DNA of 64,000 nucleotides from positions 62,001 through 126,000 of the forward strand of contig CAVPIK010000034.1 of assembly GCA_963704975.1 (NCBI GenBank). Reading direction: 5' to 3'. This document shows positions 41,901 to 51,910 of this stretch, in pieces (positions within the stretch are counted from its first letter, which is position 1; every line of letters starts with the position of its first letter). Under the pieces are notes generated by a model that searched no databases, had not been told where the DNA came from, and worked only from the letters and a program-made list of their open reading frames with translations. The translations under genes were made by a program, and so were the position numbers. The stretch comes from JAGNDO01 sp963704975. GTDB lineage: Bacteria > Chloroflexota > Anaerolineae > Caldilineales > Caldilineaceae.

Positions 41901-43063
41901 TCTACGCCCGGCAACACCGCCGCAATCGCCTTCACCGCAATCTCAATCTCCGCTTCGCTCAACGTCAACGGCGGCAGCAGACGTAGCACGGTTGACCCAG
42001 CGGGCAACGCCAGCACCCCATGATCCTCCATCAACGCCTTCAAATACGGCCCGGTCTTCTCCCGCAGATCAATGCCGATCATCAGCCCCAGCCCGCGGAT
42101 CTCCCGCACGATGGATGCGCCCGGCCAATTCCTGGTCCAGCCGGGCCATGAGCAGCCCCCCGGCGGCCGCGGACCGCTGGATCAGGTTCTCGTCCTGATA
42201 GGCCTGGATGGCGGCCAGCCCGGCGGCGCAGGCCAGGGGATTGCCGCCAAAGGTGCTGCCATGCGCGCCCACGTAGAGGCTATCCTGCACCTGTTTCGTA
42301 TAGGCAATCGCCCCCATGGGGAAGCCTGCGCCCAATCCCTTGGCCAAACAGATCATGTCCGGCTCCAGATCGAAATGCTGATGGCCGAACCAGCGCCCCG
42401 TGCGCCCAAAGCCGGTCTGGATCTCGTCCATCACCAACAGCGCGCCCCGCTCCCGGCACAGGGCTTGGGCACCCCGCAGGAAGTCCGGGTCGGGCATGTT
42501 GACCCCGCCTTCCCCCTGCACCGGCTCCAGGAAGACGGCGGCGGTGGTCTCGTCCACGGCCTTGTCCAAGCGGGCCAGGTTGTTGTAGGGCACATGGGTC
42601 ACATCGGGCAGGAGGGGGTCGAAGGGTTCCCGGTATTTCTTGGTCCAGGTCAACGAGACCGCGCCCACCGTGCGCCCGTGGAAGCTGCCCATGGCCGCCA
42701 CGATCCCCGTGCGCCCCGTGGCCAGCCGGGCGAACTTGATCGCCCCGTCGATGGCCTCGGCTCCGCTGTTGGCCAGGAAGACATGGCCCAGGTGATCGGG
42801 CAGCACTTCGGCTAGCTTGGCCAGAAATTCCCCTCGCACGTCGTTGTAGAAAATCGACGGAAGGGCGTGGAGCCGCCGGGCCTGGTCGGCGATCGCTCGA
42901 CTGAGGGCAGGATGGCCATACCCCAACATGGCCACCCCTTGACCGGAGGTCAGGTCCAAATAGCGATTGCCCTCGCTGTCGATCAGCCAGCAGCCCTCGC
43001 CGCTGACCATCACCGTCTCGCCCCGGCGGGAGGTGACGCCGGATTCGATCATCGCTTCATAGT

Positions 43064-43067
<4 letters not shown>
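41750..43067 (-). CDS. lysJ: LysW-gamma-L-lysine/ornithine aminotransferase LysJ (one frameshift, repeat-derived tail)
   Basis: LysJ is the PLP enzyme that converts LysW-aminoadipate semialdehyde to LysW-lysine. It begins MNYEAMIESGVTSRRGETVM, with LANSGAEAIDGAIKFARLAT, the cofactor-binding MDEIQTGFGRTGRWFG, the Schiff-base Lys in MICLAKGLGAGFPMG and HGSTFGGNPLACAAGL. An indel near 42115 separates RIHRA from VREIRGLGLMIGIDLREKTG. The natural end should be near VLPGVEK (about 41885); beyond it the frame continues through the CCCCGGCAC repeats as RPRHVGTKRG and similar to 41750, so the tail is probably not native. The start overlaps the lysZ stop (ATGA). Last gene of the operon. Confidence 0.9.
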
Positions 43068-43869
<802 letters not shown>

Positions 43870-43910
43870 GGATTCAACTCCTTTTTTCGGAGAATGAGCG
43901 AGGTGACCGG

Positions 43911-43990
43911 CAAACGTCCCCGGCACTCGCGCTCAAACGAGGCGAAATTGCCATCTGGCCCGCTGACACCTGAAGTGCCGGGACGTTGCC
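43911..43990. repeat. CCCCGGCAC inverted repeat between lysZ and lysY
   Basis: AAACGTCCCCGGCACTCG faces AAGTGCCGGGACGTTGCC about 60 bases away. It belongs to the same family as the cluster at 41708-41900. Directly right of it come three near-repeats of GCCATTYG. Confidence 0.7.
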
Positions 43991-44014
43991 TCGCCATTTG
44001 CCATTCGCCATTCG

Positions 44015-45077
44015 TTAAATCGGATGCAACCCCGCAAACCCCAACCCGGTCGTCTCGTCCCAGCCGTGCATCAGGTTGATGCATTGCAGGGCGGAGCCGG
44101 CCGCGCCCTTCATGAGGTTGTCGATGGCGCACAGGGCGACCACCCGGTTGGTGCGATTCGTCGAACTCGAAGCCCACATCCGCGTAGTTGCTGCCGCTCA
44201 GAATCTTGGGTTCCGGGTAGCGGTAGACGCCGGTCTTCTCTTTGACGATGCGCACGAACGGCTCGTCCCGATAGGCTTGGCGATAGGCTTTCCACAGATC
44301 CTTCTCCGTGGTCCCCGGCTTGACGAAGAGGTGGGCCGTGGCCAGCACGCCCCGCACATTGTCGATGGCCGTGGCGCTCAGATGGACATCCGCCGTGCTG
44401 CCCGTGGCGCGGATGGCCTGCAGCACCTCCGCGGTGTGGCGGTGGCCGGTCGGCGCAAAGCTGCGCATGGTGTGGGAGCGTTCCGGGTGGTGGGTGGCGT
44501 CGCTGGATTTGTTGCCGCCCTCGCTGCTGCCCACCTTCAGTTCGCAGATCACCCCCCGGCTGTCGTCCACCAGCCCGGCGGCGAAGAGGGGGCGGATGGC
44601 CAGATTGGTGGCCGTGGCGTTGCAGCCCACGCCGCTCACATAGCGGGTGCGCTTTGATGGCTTCCCGGTGCAGTTCGGGCAGGCCATAGACGAACTTGTC
44701 CAGCCAGTCCGGCGCGGCGTGGGGCTTGCCATACCATTGCGGATAGTCATCCGGGTTGCGCAGACGGAAGTCCGCGCTCATGTCCACGATGACGCGGGGC
44801 CAGGGCGGCGAACTCGTCGATGCGTCCCATCGCCCCGCCGTGGGGCAGACCCAGCACCAGCACATCGCACGGCTCCAGATCCGCCAGCGCTGACGAATTG
44901 CAGCCGGGTGCGCCCCCGCAGGTTGGGGTGGGTGAAGTGGACAAAGCTGCCCGCGTTGCGTTCGCTGGTCACCTGCTGCACGTCCAGGAAGGGGTGGTCC
45001 AGCAGCAGGCGCAGCAGTTCACCGCCCGCATAGCCGGACGCACCGACGATTGAGATTTTTGTGGTTTTTGTCGTCAT
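44015..45077 (-). CDS. lysY: LysW-aminoadipyl-phosphate reductase LysY (several frameshifts)
   Basis: LysY is the ArgC-like, NADPH-dependent reductase of the LysW pathway. The joined product (about 350 residues) starts MTTKTTKISIVGASGYAGGE with the nucleotide-binding GASGYAGGELLRLLLDHPFL, then LGLPHGGAMGRIDEFAALAP, MSADFRLRNPDDYPQWYGKP and YGLPELHREAIK, and the catalytic Cys in GVGCNATATNLAIRPLFAAG. The C-terminus reads VALCAIDNLMKGAAGSALQC then GFAGLHPI with a stop at 44015. I count at least four indels (near 44905, 44800, 44650 and 44155). It is in order after lysX and before lysZ. Confidence 0.9.
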
Positions 45078-45147
45078 ATTCGCATAGCCAATCTATTGTT
45101 TGAGGCGAATTGCCCGTCATTGAAGTCGATCTGCGGTGCACGTGCCA

Positions 45148-46231
45148 TTAACGGTGAGTTCGAAAGGCAAGCAATCGAGATCTCATTATGTTAGTTATCA
45201 CCCGTTCAGCCACTTCATCCCCAGTTTTCGGATAGTTATCCACACTTTTGCGCCTGTGAGGAGAAGTCAGCGGGCAGAGCGGCTGATCCTGTTTCAATCT
45301 GTTCAGGTCAAAGAGACCGTGTTGGGCAGGGTGCGTGACGCTATCCCAGCCGTTGGCCGCGGCCCAGCCATCCTTGGCCACCCGCAGGCTGAAGTCCACC
45401 ATGCGGTCGGGAATATCGATGCCCGTGGGCAAGATGCTATTACGAAATTCCATCGTATAGTTGACCTCGTTGACCAGCAGCCCCCGGTCCGGATCTTCCA
45501 GCACATCGATGGCCACGACGCCGCCGCCCACGGCCTTGGCCGCCCGCACACACAGATCGTTCAGTTCCGGCGTCACCGGGCAGTTGCTCGATTTGCCGCC
45601 TCGGGCCGTGTTGGTGATCCAGTGTTGGCGAATCCCGATAGATGGCGCAGATGGTCTCGTTGCCCACCACAAAGGCCCGGATGTCCCGCATGGGCTTTTG
45701 GATGTATTCCTGGATATAGAAGATGCTGTGGTGATAGGTCCCCAGCACCTCCTTGTGTTCCAGCACCGCCTCCGCCGCCTCCCGGTCGTTGAGCTTGCTC
45801 AACAGCCGTCCCCAAGAGCCCACCGCCGGCTTGAGCACGACGGGATAGCCCAAGGTCCTCAATGGCTTCCAGCGCGCTCTCCGGCGGTGTAGGCCACCAA
45901 GGTGCGGGGCGAAGGCACGCCCGCCGCGGTCAGCGCGGAGGTGGTTTGCAGCTTGTTGCCGCACACATCCGCCACATGGGCCGTGTTGACCGTGGGAATG
46001 CCCCGGTCGTTGAGGATGCGCAGGCTGTACAACGCCCGGCTGTGGTTGATGCAGCGCTCCACCACCACATCAAACTTGCTTATACTGGTCGCCAAAGCGC
46101 TGGCCGCCGCTGATCTCGAAGACGATATTGCGGTCATCGACCAACTCGAAGTCCACGCCCCGCTTCTCAAAGGCCTCAAAGAGCAGCTTCTCCTCGGCCC
46201 GTACTCGGCTGTACAAAATGCCAACTTGCAT
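45148..46231 (-). CDS. lysX: Alpha-aminoadipate--LysW ligase LysX (frameshifts)
   Basis: LysX is the ATP-grasp ligase that attaches aminoadipate to the C-terminal Glu of LysW. It starts MQVGILYSRVRAEEKLLFEA, and passes through an insertion near 46083 to FDVVVERCINHSRALYSLRI, then TVNTAHVADVCGNKLQTTSA, another break near 45880, the ATP-binding YPVVLKPAVGSWGRLLSKLN, a break near 45630, and VAIDVLEDPDRGLLVNEVNY then TMEFRNS. Beyond RVAKDG the sequence is longer than usual for LysX (about 361 against about 280 residues), so a further indel may hide the true stop. Its ATG is four bases from the lysW stop. Confidence 0.9.
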
Positions 46232-46232
46232 A

Positions 46233-46419
46233 TTATTCGCCCCAATCTTCCTGCTCTTCGGGAGCCACTTCCAGGGTGATGGGGGCCAGACTCACCACTT
46301 CCAAGTCCGCGCCGCAGTCCGGGCACTGCACAATCTCATTCTGCATCACATCGGTCAATTCGATCTCACCAAAACACTCCGGGCATTCGCCCATCGCCGC
46401 TGATGGTTTGTAGAGCCAT
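46233..46419 (-). CDS. lysW: Amino-group carrier protein LysW (likely one frameshift at the start)
   Basis: LysW is the small acidic carrier whose C-terminal Glu bears the growing lysine. The core is MGECPECFGEIELTDVMQNE and VQCPDCGADLEVV, with the zinc-ribbon pairs CPEC and CPDC, and the end is the family's invariant EDWGE. The frame containing these residues could start at the ATG at 46394, but a better AGGAG site precedes an ATG at 46419 in another frame (MALQTIS), so I suspect a one-base indel near 46400 and give the longer span. lysX follows immediately. Confidence 0.92.
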
Positions 46420-46435
46420 GATTCTTTTCTCCTGT

Positions 46436-46530
46436 TGGTTGATAGTTGATTGGTTGATTTGTTGATTGGTTGATTTGGCGATTGAGTTTGAGTGCCGACA
46501 CGCAATCAACCAATCAACAAATCAACAATC
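46436..46530. repeat. TTGATTGG octamer tracts in inverted orientation
   Basis: GTTGATTGGTTGATTTGTTG on the left faces AATCAACCAATCAACAAATC on the right across about 30 bases. It fills the gap between the homoisocitrate dehydrogenase gene and lysW, overlapping the 3' end of the former. Confidence 0.75.
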
Positions 46531-47558
46531 CTCTCCGTCACTTCTTCCGTCGTCGCCTTGCCGCCCAAATCTGGGGTGTGAAAACCTAGGATCAGGGCTT
46601 GGTTGACTGCATTTTCGATGTCGAGCGGCAATGTCGGGTTGACCCAAGTGGGCCAAGAGCAGCGCCGCCGCTCGCAAGGTCGCCATGGGGTTGGCCATCC
46701 CCCGCCCGGCGATGTCCGGCGCGCTGCCGTGGACCGGCTCGACCAGCACAAAGTTGTCCCCCACATTGGCGCTGGGCACAAGTCCCAGCCCGCCCACCAA
46801 GGCCGCGCCGCCGTCGCTGAGGATGTCGCCGTACAGATTCGGGGCCACCACCACATCATACCGCTCCGGCTCCCGGATCATGCGATAGAGCATGGAGTCC
46901 ACCAACTGCTCCTCCACGTCCACATCCGGGAATTCCGCCGCCACGGCCAGCGCCGCCTCCCGAAACAGCCCATCCGTCACACTCAGCACATTCGCCTTAT
47001 GCACGATCGTCACGAGCGACGTTGCGTGTTGCGTGTTGCGTGTTGCGTGAGGCCTTTGCTCTTGCTTGTTCAAAGGCCATCCGGGCAATCCGCTCACTCG
47101 CCCCCCGGGTGATCACCCGCTCCGCAATCGCCGTGTTGCCATCCTCGGACAGCCGCTCCCGTTTGACATAAAGGCATTCCGTGTTCTCCCGCACAATCAG
47201 CATGTCGATGCCGGGACGGCTCCCCGCCACGGGCGCGGAGACAATCGGGCGCAGATTGGCGTACAGATCCAGGGCATTGCGCATAGCCACAATCGGGCTG
47301 CTGTAGCCCGGCACCTTGTGGCTGGGCGAACTGACTGCGCCAAAGATGGCCCCATCGCAGGTGCGCAGGGCGGCCAATGTCTCGGCTGGCAGGGCGGTGC
47401 CGGTTTGTTGAAAGGTGGCCCACCCAGCGTCAAGGTCCACGAAGTCGAAAGACAGGCCGGTCGCCGTCAACACCCGGCGGGCGGCGGGGACCACCTCTTG
47501 GCCAATCCCATCTCCGGGGATCAGGGCGATGCGGTAAGGTTTGGTTCGGTTGATTCAC
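46506..47558 (-). CDS. Homoisocitrate / isopropylmalate-type dehydrogenase (frameshifts; heptamer insertion)
   Basis: In this operon the enzyme should be homoisocitrate dehydrogenase, which oxidatively decarboxylates homoisocitrate to 2-oxoadipate. The start is a GTG at 47558 whose bases overlap the lysU stop (GTGA). An indel near 47530 separates MNQPNQT from YRIALIPGDGIGQEVVPAAR. Then come DMLIVRENTECLYVKRERL, VTIVHKANVLSVTDGLFREA, APNLYGDILSDGGAALVGGL and EPVHGSAPDIAGRGMANPMA, all signatures of the decarboxylating dehydrogenase family. Between ARMAFEQARAKA and LVTIVHKAN four copies of a 7-base repeat insert RNTQHAT-type residues and break the frame; another indel lies near 46640. Substrate choice rests on context. 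Confidence 0.88.
47022..47049. repeat. Four perfect TTGCGTG heptamers inside a coding sequence
   Basis: TTGCGTG occurs four times in tandem. The 28 bases lie in the dehydrogenase gene at a position where relatives have a short, variable loop. In-frame insertion needs a multiple of three units; four units put the two halves of the gene in different frames. Confidence 0.9.
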
Positions 47559-48043
47559 CGCAACGTTCCTTTCACATAGTCCACCAACCCGCCCGCGTTC
47601 ACAATGCCCATGATGCTGGGGCTGAGGGGCGGAAAGCTGAACGTCCCCGCCGGGCAGGTGATGGTGTGGCGATCCGGGTCCACGCTCACCGCGTCGCCGG
47701 GGCGGATGGCCGCGGCGGCCTCCGGGCAGACGATGGCCAGCAGCCCGTTGTTGAGGGCGTTGCGGTAGAAGATGCGGCTAAAACTAGCCGCAATCACCGC
47801 GCCCACGCCGTTGTAGACCAGGCACGTGGCCGCCTGTTCCCGGCTGGAGCCGCAGCCAAAGTTGCGCCCGCCCACGATCACATCCCCGGGCCGCACGTTG
47901 GCGGCGAAGGACGGGTCCAGATCTTCCAGGGCGTGGCGGGCAATCTCCGCCCGCTCGGTCACGGTGTACGTGTATTTGCCGGGGAAGATGACATCTGTGT
48001 TGACATTGTCGCCGTAGACCCAGGCTCGATTCGGTGTGTTCAT
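47555..48043 (-). CDS. lysU: Homoaconitase small subunit (LeuD/LysU-like)
   Basis: The small subunit carries the swivel domain of the 4Fe-4S hydro-lyase that isomerises homocitrate to homoisocitrate. The frame is open for 162 residues: MNTPNRAWVYGDNVNTDVIF, then GRNFGCGSSREQAATCLVYN, the hallmark of LeuD-type subunits, and SFSRIFYRNALNNGLLAIVC. The short loop before RNALNNG is the specificity region that in LysU-type proteins admits homocitrate rather than isopropylmalate; I cannot decide between them from sequence. The stop overlaps the GTG of the dehydrogenase. Confidence 0.9.
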   Translation of the reverse strand: MNTPNRAWVYGDNVNTDVIFPGKYTYTVTERAEIARHALEDLDPSFAANVRPGDVIVGGRNFGCGSSREQAATCLVYNGVGAVIAASFSRIFYRNALNNGLLAIVCPEAAAAIRPGDAVSVDPDRHTITCPAGTFSFPPLSPSIMGIVNAGGLVDYVKGTLR

Positions 48044-48070
48044 GTTGCCTCTGGTACCTGTTGCGTCAAA

Positions 48071-48234
48071 ACGCTAGCGTCGGTTGAGTAGGCCGGGTCA
48101 ACCCTGAAAGTTCTTGACCATTGGATCAGGCCGTATCGAAACCAGAGCGGGTCGACTCGCTTTGGTTTCGATACGCCGCCGAGCGATTGAATGGTCATTG
48201 TCAATCTCGGCGGCGGCTACTCAACCGACGCTGG
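48071..48234. repeat. Dispersed palindromic element, copy B
   Basis: An outer module (CTAGCGTCGGTTGAGTAG) at the left is matched by its inverted copy (CTACTCAACCGACGCT) at 48217-48232, around a central palindrome at 48130-48175 with arms CGTATCGAAACCAGAGCGGG and complement. The same modules occur at 3653-3758. It fills the space between the two homoaconitase genes. Confidence 0.8.
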
Positions 48235-48259
48235 ATTGGGTGATGTGATGCCGAGCGGG

Positions 48260-49586
48260 TTATGCCACTTCCCCTGGTCCCACAATCCGCCCGGCGATGG
48301 CGCTGGCGGCCACCACCGCCGGATTCGCCAAATAGATCTCCGCATCCCGCGTCCCCATGCGGCCCTGGAAATTGCGGTTGGCGCTGGAGATGGTGACCTC
48401 CCCCGGCGCGGGGATGCCCATGTGGTTGCCCATGCACGGCCCGCAGCCGGGGACGCCGATCACCGCGCCGGCGGCCACAAAGTCTTGGATGTATCCGGCG
48501 GCCAGGGCTTCTTCCAGCACCCGGCTGGACGCGGGGATGACCAGAAAACGGGTCCCCGCCGCCACCTTTTTGCCCCGGATCACGGCCGCGGCCGCGGCAA
48601 GATCTTCCAGCCGCCCATTGGTGCAGGTCCCCAAAAAGGCTTGCTGCACCCGAATCCCGGCCAGATCCGAAACCGGTACCACATTATCCACCGTATGGGG
48701 ACAGGCCACGTAGGGTTCCAGATCCGCCGCGTGGTAGACGTGGGTGGCGGTGTAGGCGGCGTCGGGGTCGGGGAAGAGGAGGGATTGGTTGATTTGTTGA
48801 TTGGTTGATTGGTCTGCGTTCGCCCAATCGTCGTTCCAGCCCTGCGGCCAAATACTCAACCGTCTTCTCATCCGGCGCAATATAGGCGTTCTTGGCCCCA
48901 AACTCGGCCATCATGTTGGGGAGGACCATGCGGGAGGACAGGCTCATGGCGCGTGATGCCGGAGCCGCTGAACTCGACCGAGGCGTAGAGACCGCCGTCC
49001 GCGCCCAGGTCGCCGATGATGCGCAGGGCGAAGTCTTTGGCCGTGACCCCGGCGGGCAGGTCGCCTTCCAGCACGATGCGCATGGATTCGGGGACCCGCA
49101 GCCACAGTTCGCCCGTGGCCCACAGCGCGGCCACCTCGCTGCGCCCGATGCCTGCGCCGAATGCGCCCATCCAGCCAAAGTGGGGCGTGTGGGAGTCGGC
49201 CCCCAGGATCATCTGGCCGGGCAGGATCACGGCCTCTTCGCTCAGGACTTGGTGGCAGATGCCCCGGCCCACTTCAAAAAAGTGGCGGATGCCCTGCTCC
49301 TGCACAAAGGCCCGAATCTCGGCGTGGTTCTGGGCGTGCTTGGTCGTCGGCGCGGGCACCGCGTGGTCCAGGGTGATGGCCATGCGCTCCGGGATCACCA
49401 CCCGATCCTGGCCGAACTCCTGCCAGATGCGGCGGATGGCCGCGGTGTTGTCGTGGCTGAGGACGACGTCCGGGCGGACGTCCACGACTTGGCCGACGGC
49501 TACACGAAGTCCAGCCCCGCGGCCCGGGCGATGGCCTTTTGGGCGAAGGATTGGGGATTGGGGATTGGGGATTGGGCATTGCTCAT
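48260..49586 (-). CDS. lysT: Homoaconitase large subunit (LeuC/LysT-like; frameshifts and repeat insertions)
   Basis: The large subunit holds the 4Fe-4S cluster. The product begins MSNAQSPIPNPQSFAQKAIA, whose SPIPNP residues are encoded by ATTGGGG heptamers, then after a break near 49500 reads VDVRPDVVLSHDNTAAIRRI, LGADSHTPHFGWMGAFGAGI and GRSEVAALWATGELW. The cluster cysteines are in FLGTCTNGR and GVPGCGPCMGNHMG. Breaks lie near 48955, where FSGSGITRHE moves to MSLSSRMVLPNMMAEFGAKN, and near 48805, where octamers encode NQSTNQQINQS between YLAAGLERR and LLFPDPDAAYTATHVY. Homocitrate is the expected substrate from context. Total length about 440 residues fits the family once repeats are allowed for. 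Confidence 0.9.
48783..48812. repeat. GGTTGATT octamers inside the homoaconitase gene
   Basis: Three octamers (GGTTGATT, TGTTGATT, GGTTGATT) plus partial flanking units encode the Asn/Gln/Ser-rich insertion STNQQINQS. The reading frame differs on the two sides; gain of one octamer would restore it. Confidence 0.85.
49550..49577. repeat. ATTGGGG heptamers at the start of the homoaconitase gene
   Basis: Three perfect ATTGGGG units and a fourth ending in C lie nine bases after the start codon (in gene direction) and encode SPIPNPQ. Confidence 0.85.
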
Positions 49587-49688
49587 GGAAAGTCCTAAGA
49601 AAACAGGGAAGTGGCTGAAGCCACCTGTTTGTCGTCGCTGAAAGATGGCTGAAACGGCGATCCGATCTCAACCCACCAATCCGAAATT

Positions 49689-50266
49689 CTACAACCAACC
49701 GTTCAAGAGCAGAAAGCCGACACCGGCGACGACGACCCGGTCTTTGATTTCGCCCGCTGCGCACGGCCTCTTTGAGCCAGTCCGGGCTGACCCAGTGCAG
49801 GGTGACGAACTCTTCCGGGTCCCGCTTGGTCGTGGCCGTGGGTGCCAGGCCCCAGGCGGCGTAGAGGTAGCTGCGCATGGGGCCGAAGGCCGGGTTGTCC
49901 CACACGCAGCCCAGATAGCGCACGGTCTCGTCGTTGACCTGGGCCGGGGCGAAGCCGGTCTCTTCCCGCAGTTCCCGCAGACCGGCGGCCTGGCGATCCT
50001 CCGCCGGGTCCATCAGCCCGCCGGGGATCTGCCACAGCACTTCGCCCACGCCGTGACGGTATTCCCGCTCCAGCAGGATCTGCGCCGTCGGCGTTGAAGC
50101 CGAAGACGCCCACACCCGGCGCGGAAGGGACGAGCCGGGTGTATTCGTAGGCGTGGCCGTTGGGCAGGGCGACGGTGTCGATTTCCACGGAAAGCCAGCG
50201 GTTTTTGAAGGCTACGCTGGTATTTTGTGTGGTCCACGGTGCGGGATCATGGGATAGGTCGGGCAT
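49689..50266 (-). CDS. Nudix hydrolase, ADP-ribose pyrophosphatase-like (frameshifts)
   Basis: The product of about 192 residues begins MPDLSHDPAPWTTQNTSVAF. The Nudix box is complete: GLMDPAEDRQAAGLRELREE followed by TGF, matching G-x5-E-x7-REL-x-EE-x-G. LLEREYRHGVGEVLWQIPGG precedes it and YLYAAWGLAP and LHWVSPDWLKEAV follow, as in ADP-ribose pyrophosphatases. Indels near 50093 and 49758 were joined; the end reads RVVVAGVGFLLLNGWL with a stop at 49689. It sits between homocitrate synthase and homoaconitase on the same strand, an unusual guest in the lysine operon, with no obvious pathway role. Confidence 0.85.
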
Positions 50267-50311
50267 GACAACCTCCGGGCGCTGAAGCGCTTACTACGAG
50301 CGATGGTCCCA

Positions 50312-50343
50312 AGAAGTCCGACTTTTGAAAAAGTCGGACTTCT
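50312..50343. repeat. AGAAGTCCGACTTTT hairpin, copy 3
   Basis: A 15-base arm and its complement with a two-base loop. It is the first of three consecutive palindromes in the gap between homocitrate synthase and the Nudix gene. Confidence 0.85.
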
Positions 50344-50356
50344 CCTCGCCCGAACC

Positions 50357-50430
50357 TGGCATGAGACCATGGTTCTCATGCCAAGTCGGGCGACCCAGAC
50401 GTCGGGCTTTTGGCAAAAGCCCCGACGTCT
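50357..50430. repeat. Two further palindromes after homocitrate synthase
   Basis: TGGCATGAGA and its complement TCTCATGCCA surround CCATGGT (50357-50383), and AGACGTCGGGCTTTT with complement AAAAGCCCCGACGTCT (one G/C mismatch) forms a hairpin at 50397-50430 that touches the homocitrate synthase stop codon. Confidence 0.8.
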
Positions 50431-51616
50431 TAGTCTGCGGCGATGGCTTCCAGGCCCAATTCGACCATCGTATTGGTGTCCAAGGCCTGGGAATGATAAT
50501 GACGCAGCAACGCGTCCACATCATCCAAACTCAGATTGCGCTGATCCGCCTGGGCCTTGATCTGGGTCGTGATCTCCTTCACCTCGTCGTCGCTCAGGTC
50601 CAGTTGCAACTGGTCCGCCCGCTGCTTGATGGCGTTCCAGCCGGTCAGCCGGTGGGCGACGTGCACATAGCGGGTCAGGCCGAAGTCGGTGGGGTCCAGG
50701 ATTTCGTAGGTGCTGGGGTTGTTGAGGATGGCCTTGGCGTGGATGCCGGCCTTGTGGGTAAAGGCGGTGTAGCCGGTGATGTAGTTGTTGAAGGGCACGT
50801 CCACCTGCACCAGATCCGCCACGTAGTTTTCGATCTCCCGCAGCATGGGCAGGTTGTATTTGCGGCGCACGGCCTCCGGGTTGTGGACATACATGCGGGC
50901 CACCATGCCGCCCAAGGAGGCGATGCCGTTGCGCTCGCCGATGCCCAGGACCGAGGTGTCCACGTGGGTGGCCCCGGCTTCCAGGGCGCAGAAGGCGTTG
51001 GCGATGGCGCAGCCCGTGTCGTCGTGGCCGTGGAATTCGATGTCGCAGTGGACGATGCCCCGCAGGGTGCGCACCAGTTCGTAGACCTGGCGGGGGTTGG
51101 CCACGCCCACGGTGTCGGCAATGCCCACCCGGTTGACGCCGATCTTGTCCACGGCCCGGTAGATGGTCAGCAGGTCCACCAGGTCGCTGCGGAAGCTGTC
51201 CTCGGAGCTGAAACGCACCTCCAGCCCCTGGCTTTTGATGAACTCCACCACTTCCCGGGCGCTCTCGATGATGTAGGGGATGTCCTTGCCGTGGGAGAAT
51301 TCGCGCAGGAAGCTGCTGGTGCCAAAGAGCACGTCGATGCCGTCCACGCCCGTGTCGATGGCGACCTTGGCGTCGTCCATGTGGCAGCGGGTGTGGGTGA
51401 GGATCTTGGTCTTGAGGCCCAGCTTGGTGATGCATCTCGATGTCTTTGCGGCTCTGGGGACTGGCGGCCGGGGAGGTCAGTTCGATGTATTCCACGCCAA
51501 AGGCGTCCAGCAGTCTTGGCGATCTCCACCTTTTGGTCGCTGGTAAAGAAGGCGTTGGCGAACTGCTCGCCTTCCCGCAGGGTGGATTCGATGATGGAAA
51601 AGTTGTCAAGACTCAT
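50430..51616 (-). CDS. Homocitrate synthase (two frameshifts near the start)
   Basis: The enzyme condenses 2-oxoglutarate and acetyl-CoA, the committed step of lysine synthesis by the aminoadipate route. It starts MSLDNFSIIESTLREGEQFA after an AGGAG site. Breaks near 51515 and 51433 separate SDQKVEIAK, LDAFGVEYIELTSPAASPQS and LGLKTKILTHTRCHMDDAKV. The rest is open: FRSDLVDLLTIYRAVDKIGV, the metal site DIEFHGHDDTGCAIANAF, THVDTSVLGIGERNG and AFTHKAGIHAKAILN. Homocitrate synthase is favoured over isopropylmalate synthase by length (about 395 residues, lacking the LeuA regulatory domain) and by the operon. First structural gene, behind the attenuator. Confidence 0.92.
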
Positions 51617-51734
51617 AGCATTCTCCTGAAATTGATCGCGGATGAACAGGTGGGGCAACAGGTCTGCGTCAATGCAGGAGGCCATCATCGGCCATAAAGT
51701 TGGTGAGGCGCTTAGCGCCCCTATTTTTGGGCAT

Positions 51735-51767
51735 AAAAAAACCGGCGCATCCTGTCTGGATGGCCGG
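51735..51767 (-). terminator. Intrinsic terminator of the lysine attenuator
   Basis: In transcript order: CCGGCCATCC, loop AGACA, GGATG-C-GCCGG, then seven T. The left arm contains ATCCAGAC across the loop boundary, which can pair instead with GTCTGGAT located just after the leader-peptide stop. Confidence 0.85.
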
Positions 51768-51828
51768 GGTGCTGTGGCTTCTTTGCACAGAGCAACACGA
51801 AAATCCAGACTTAGTCCGGCTTCTCTTT
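51754..51828 (-). promoter_or_regulatory. Transcription attenuator (antiterminator and protector hairpins)
   Basis: Region 1 (CCGGAC, the last two leader codons) can pair with region 2 (GTCTGG) across the UAA stop. Region 2 (GTCTGGAT, 51803-51810) can instead pair with region 3 (ATCCAGAC, 51754-51761), which is part of the terminator. A ribosome stalled at the lysine codons would cover region 1 and free region 2 to block the terminator; with ample lysine the ribosome reaches the stop, covers region 2, and the terminator forms. Confidence 0.8.
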
Positions 51829-51867
51829 CTTGCTGTTGTGCTTGGGCAGACACAGGACAATGGACAT
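51811..51867 (-). CDS. Lysine-rich leader peptide of the lysine operon
   Basis: The 18-codon frame reads MSIVLCLPKHNSKKEKPD and stop. Four residues are lysine, three of them within the last six codons, directly before the competing hairpins. It starts about 37 bases after the expected transcription start. The start has only a weak purine-rich site (GAGAAG). Position, lysine codons and the downstream terminator together argue for a sensor of charged tRNA-Lys that sets expression of the lysine genes. Confidence 0.8.
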   Translation of the reverse strand: MSIVLCLPKHNSKKEKPD

Positions 51868-51910
51868 GGCTAACTTCTCGCTTGAACCGATGACTAAATT
51901 GATGGATGGG

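Noticed and set aside
46506..47558. Annotation as LeuB (3-isopropylmalate dehydrogenase) with 47555-49586 as LeuCD
   Set aside because: The genes sit between homocitrate synthase and lysW-X-Y-Z-J, and there is no isopropylmalate synthase with a regulatory domain; the lysine reading is better, though substrate cannot be proven from sequence.
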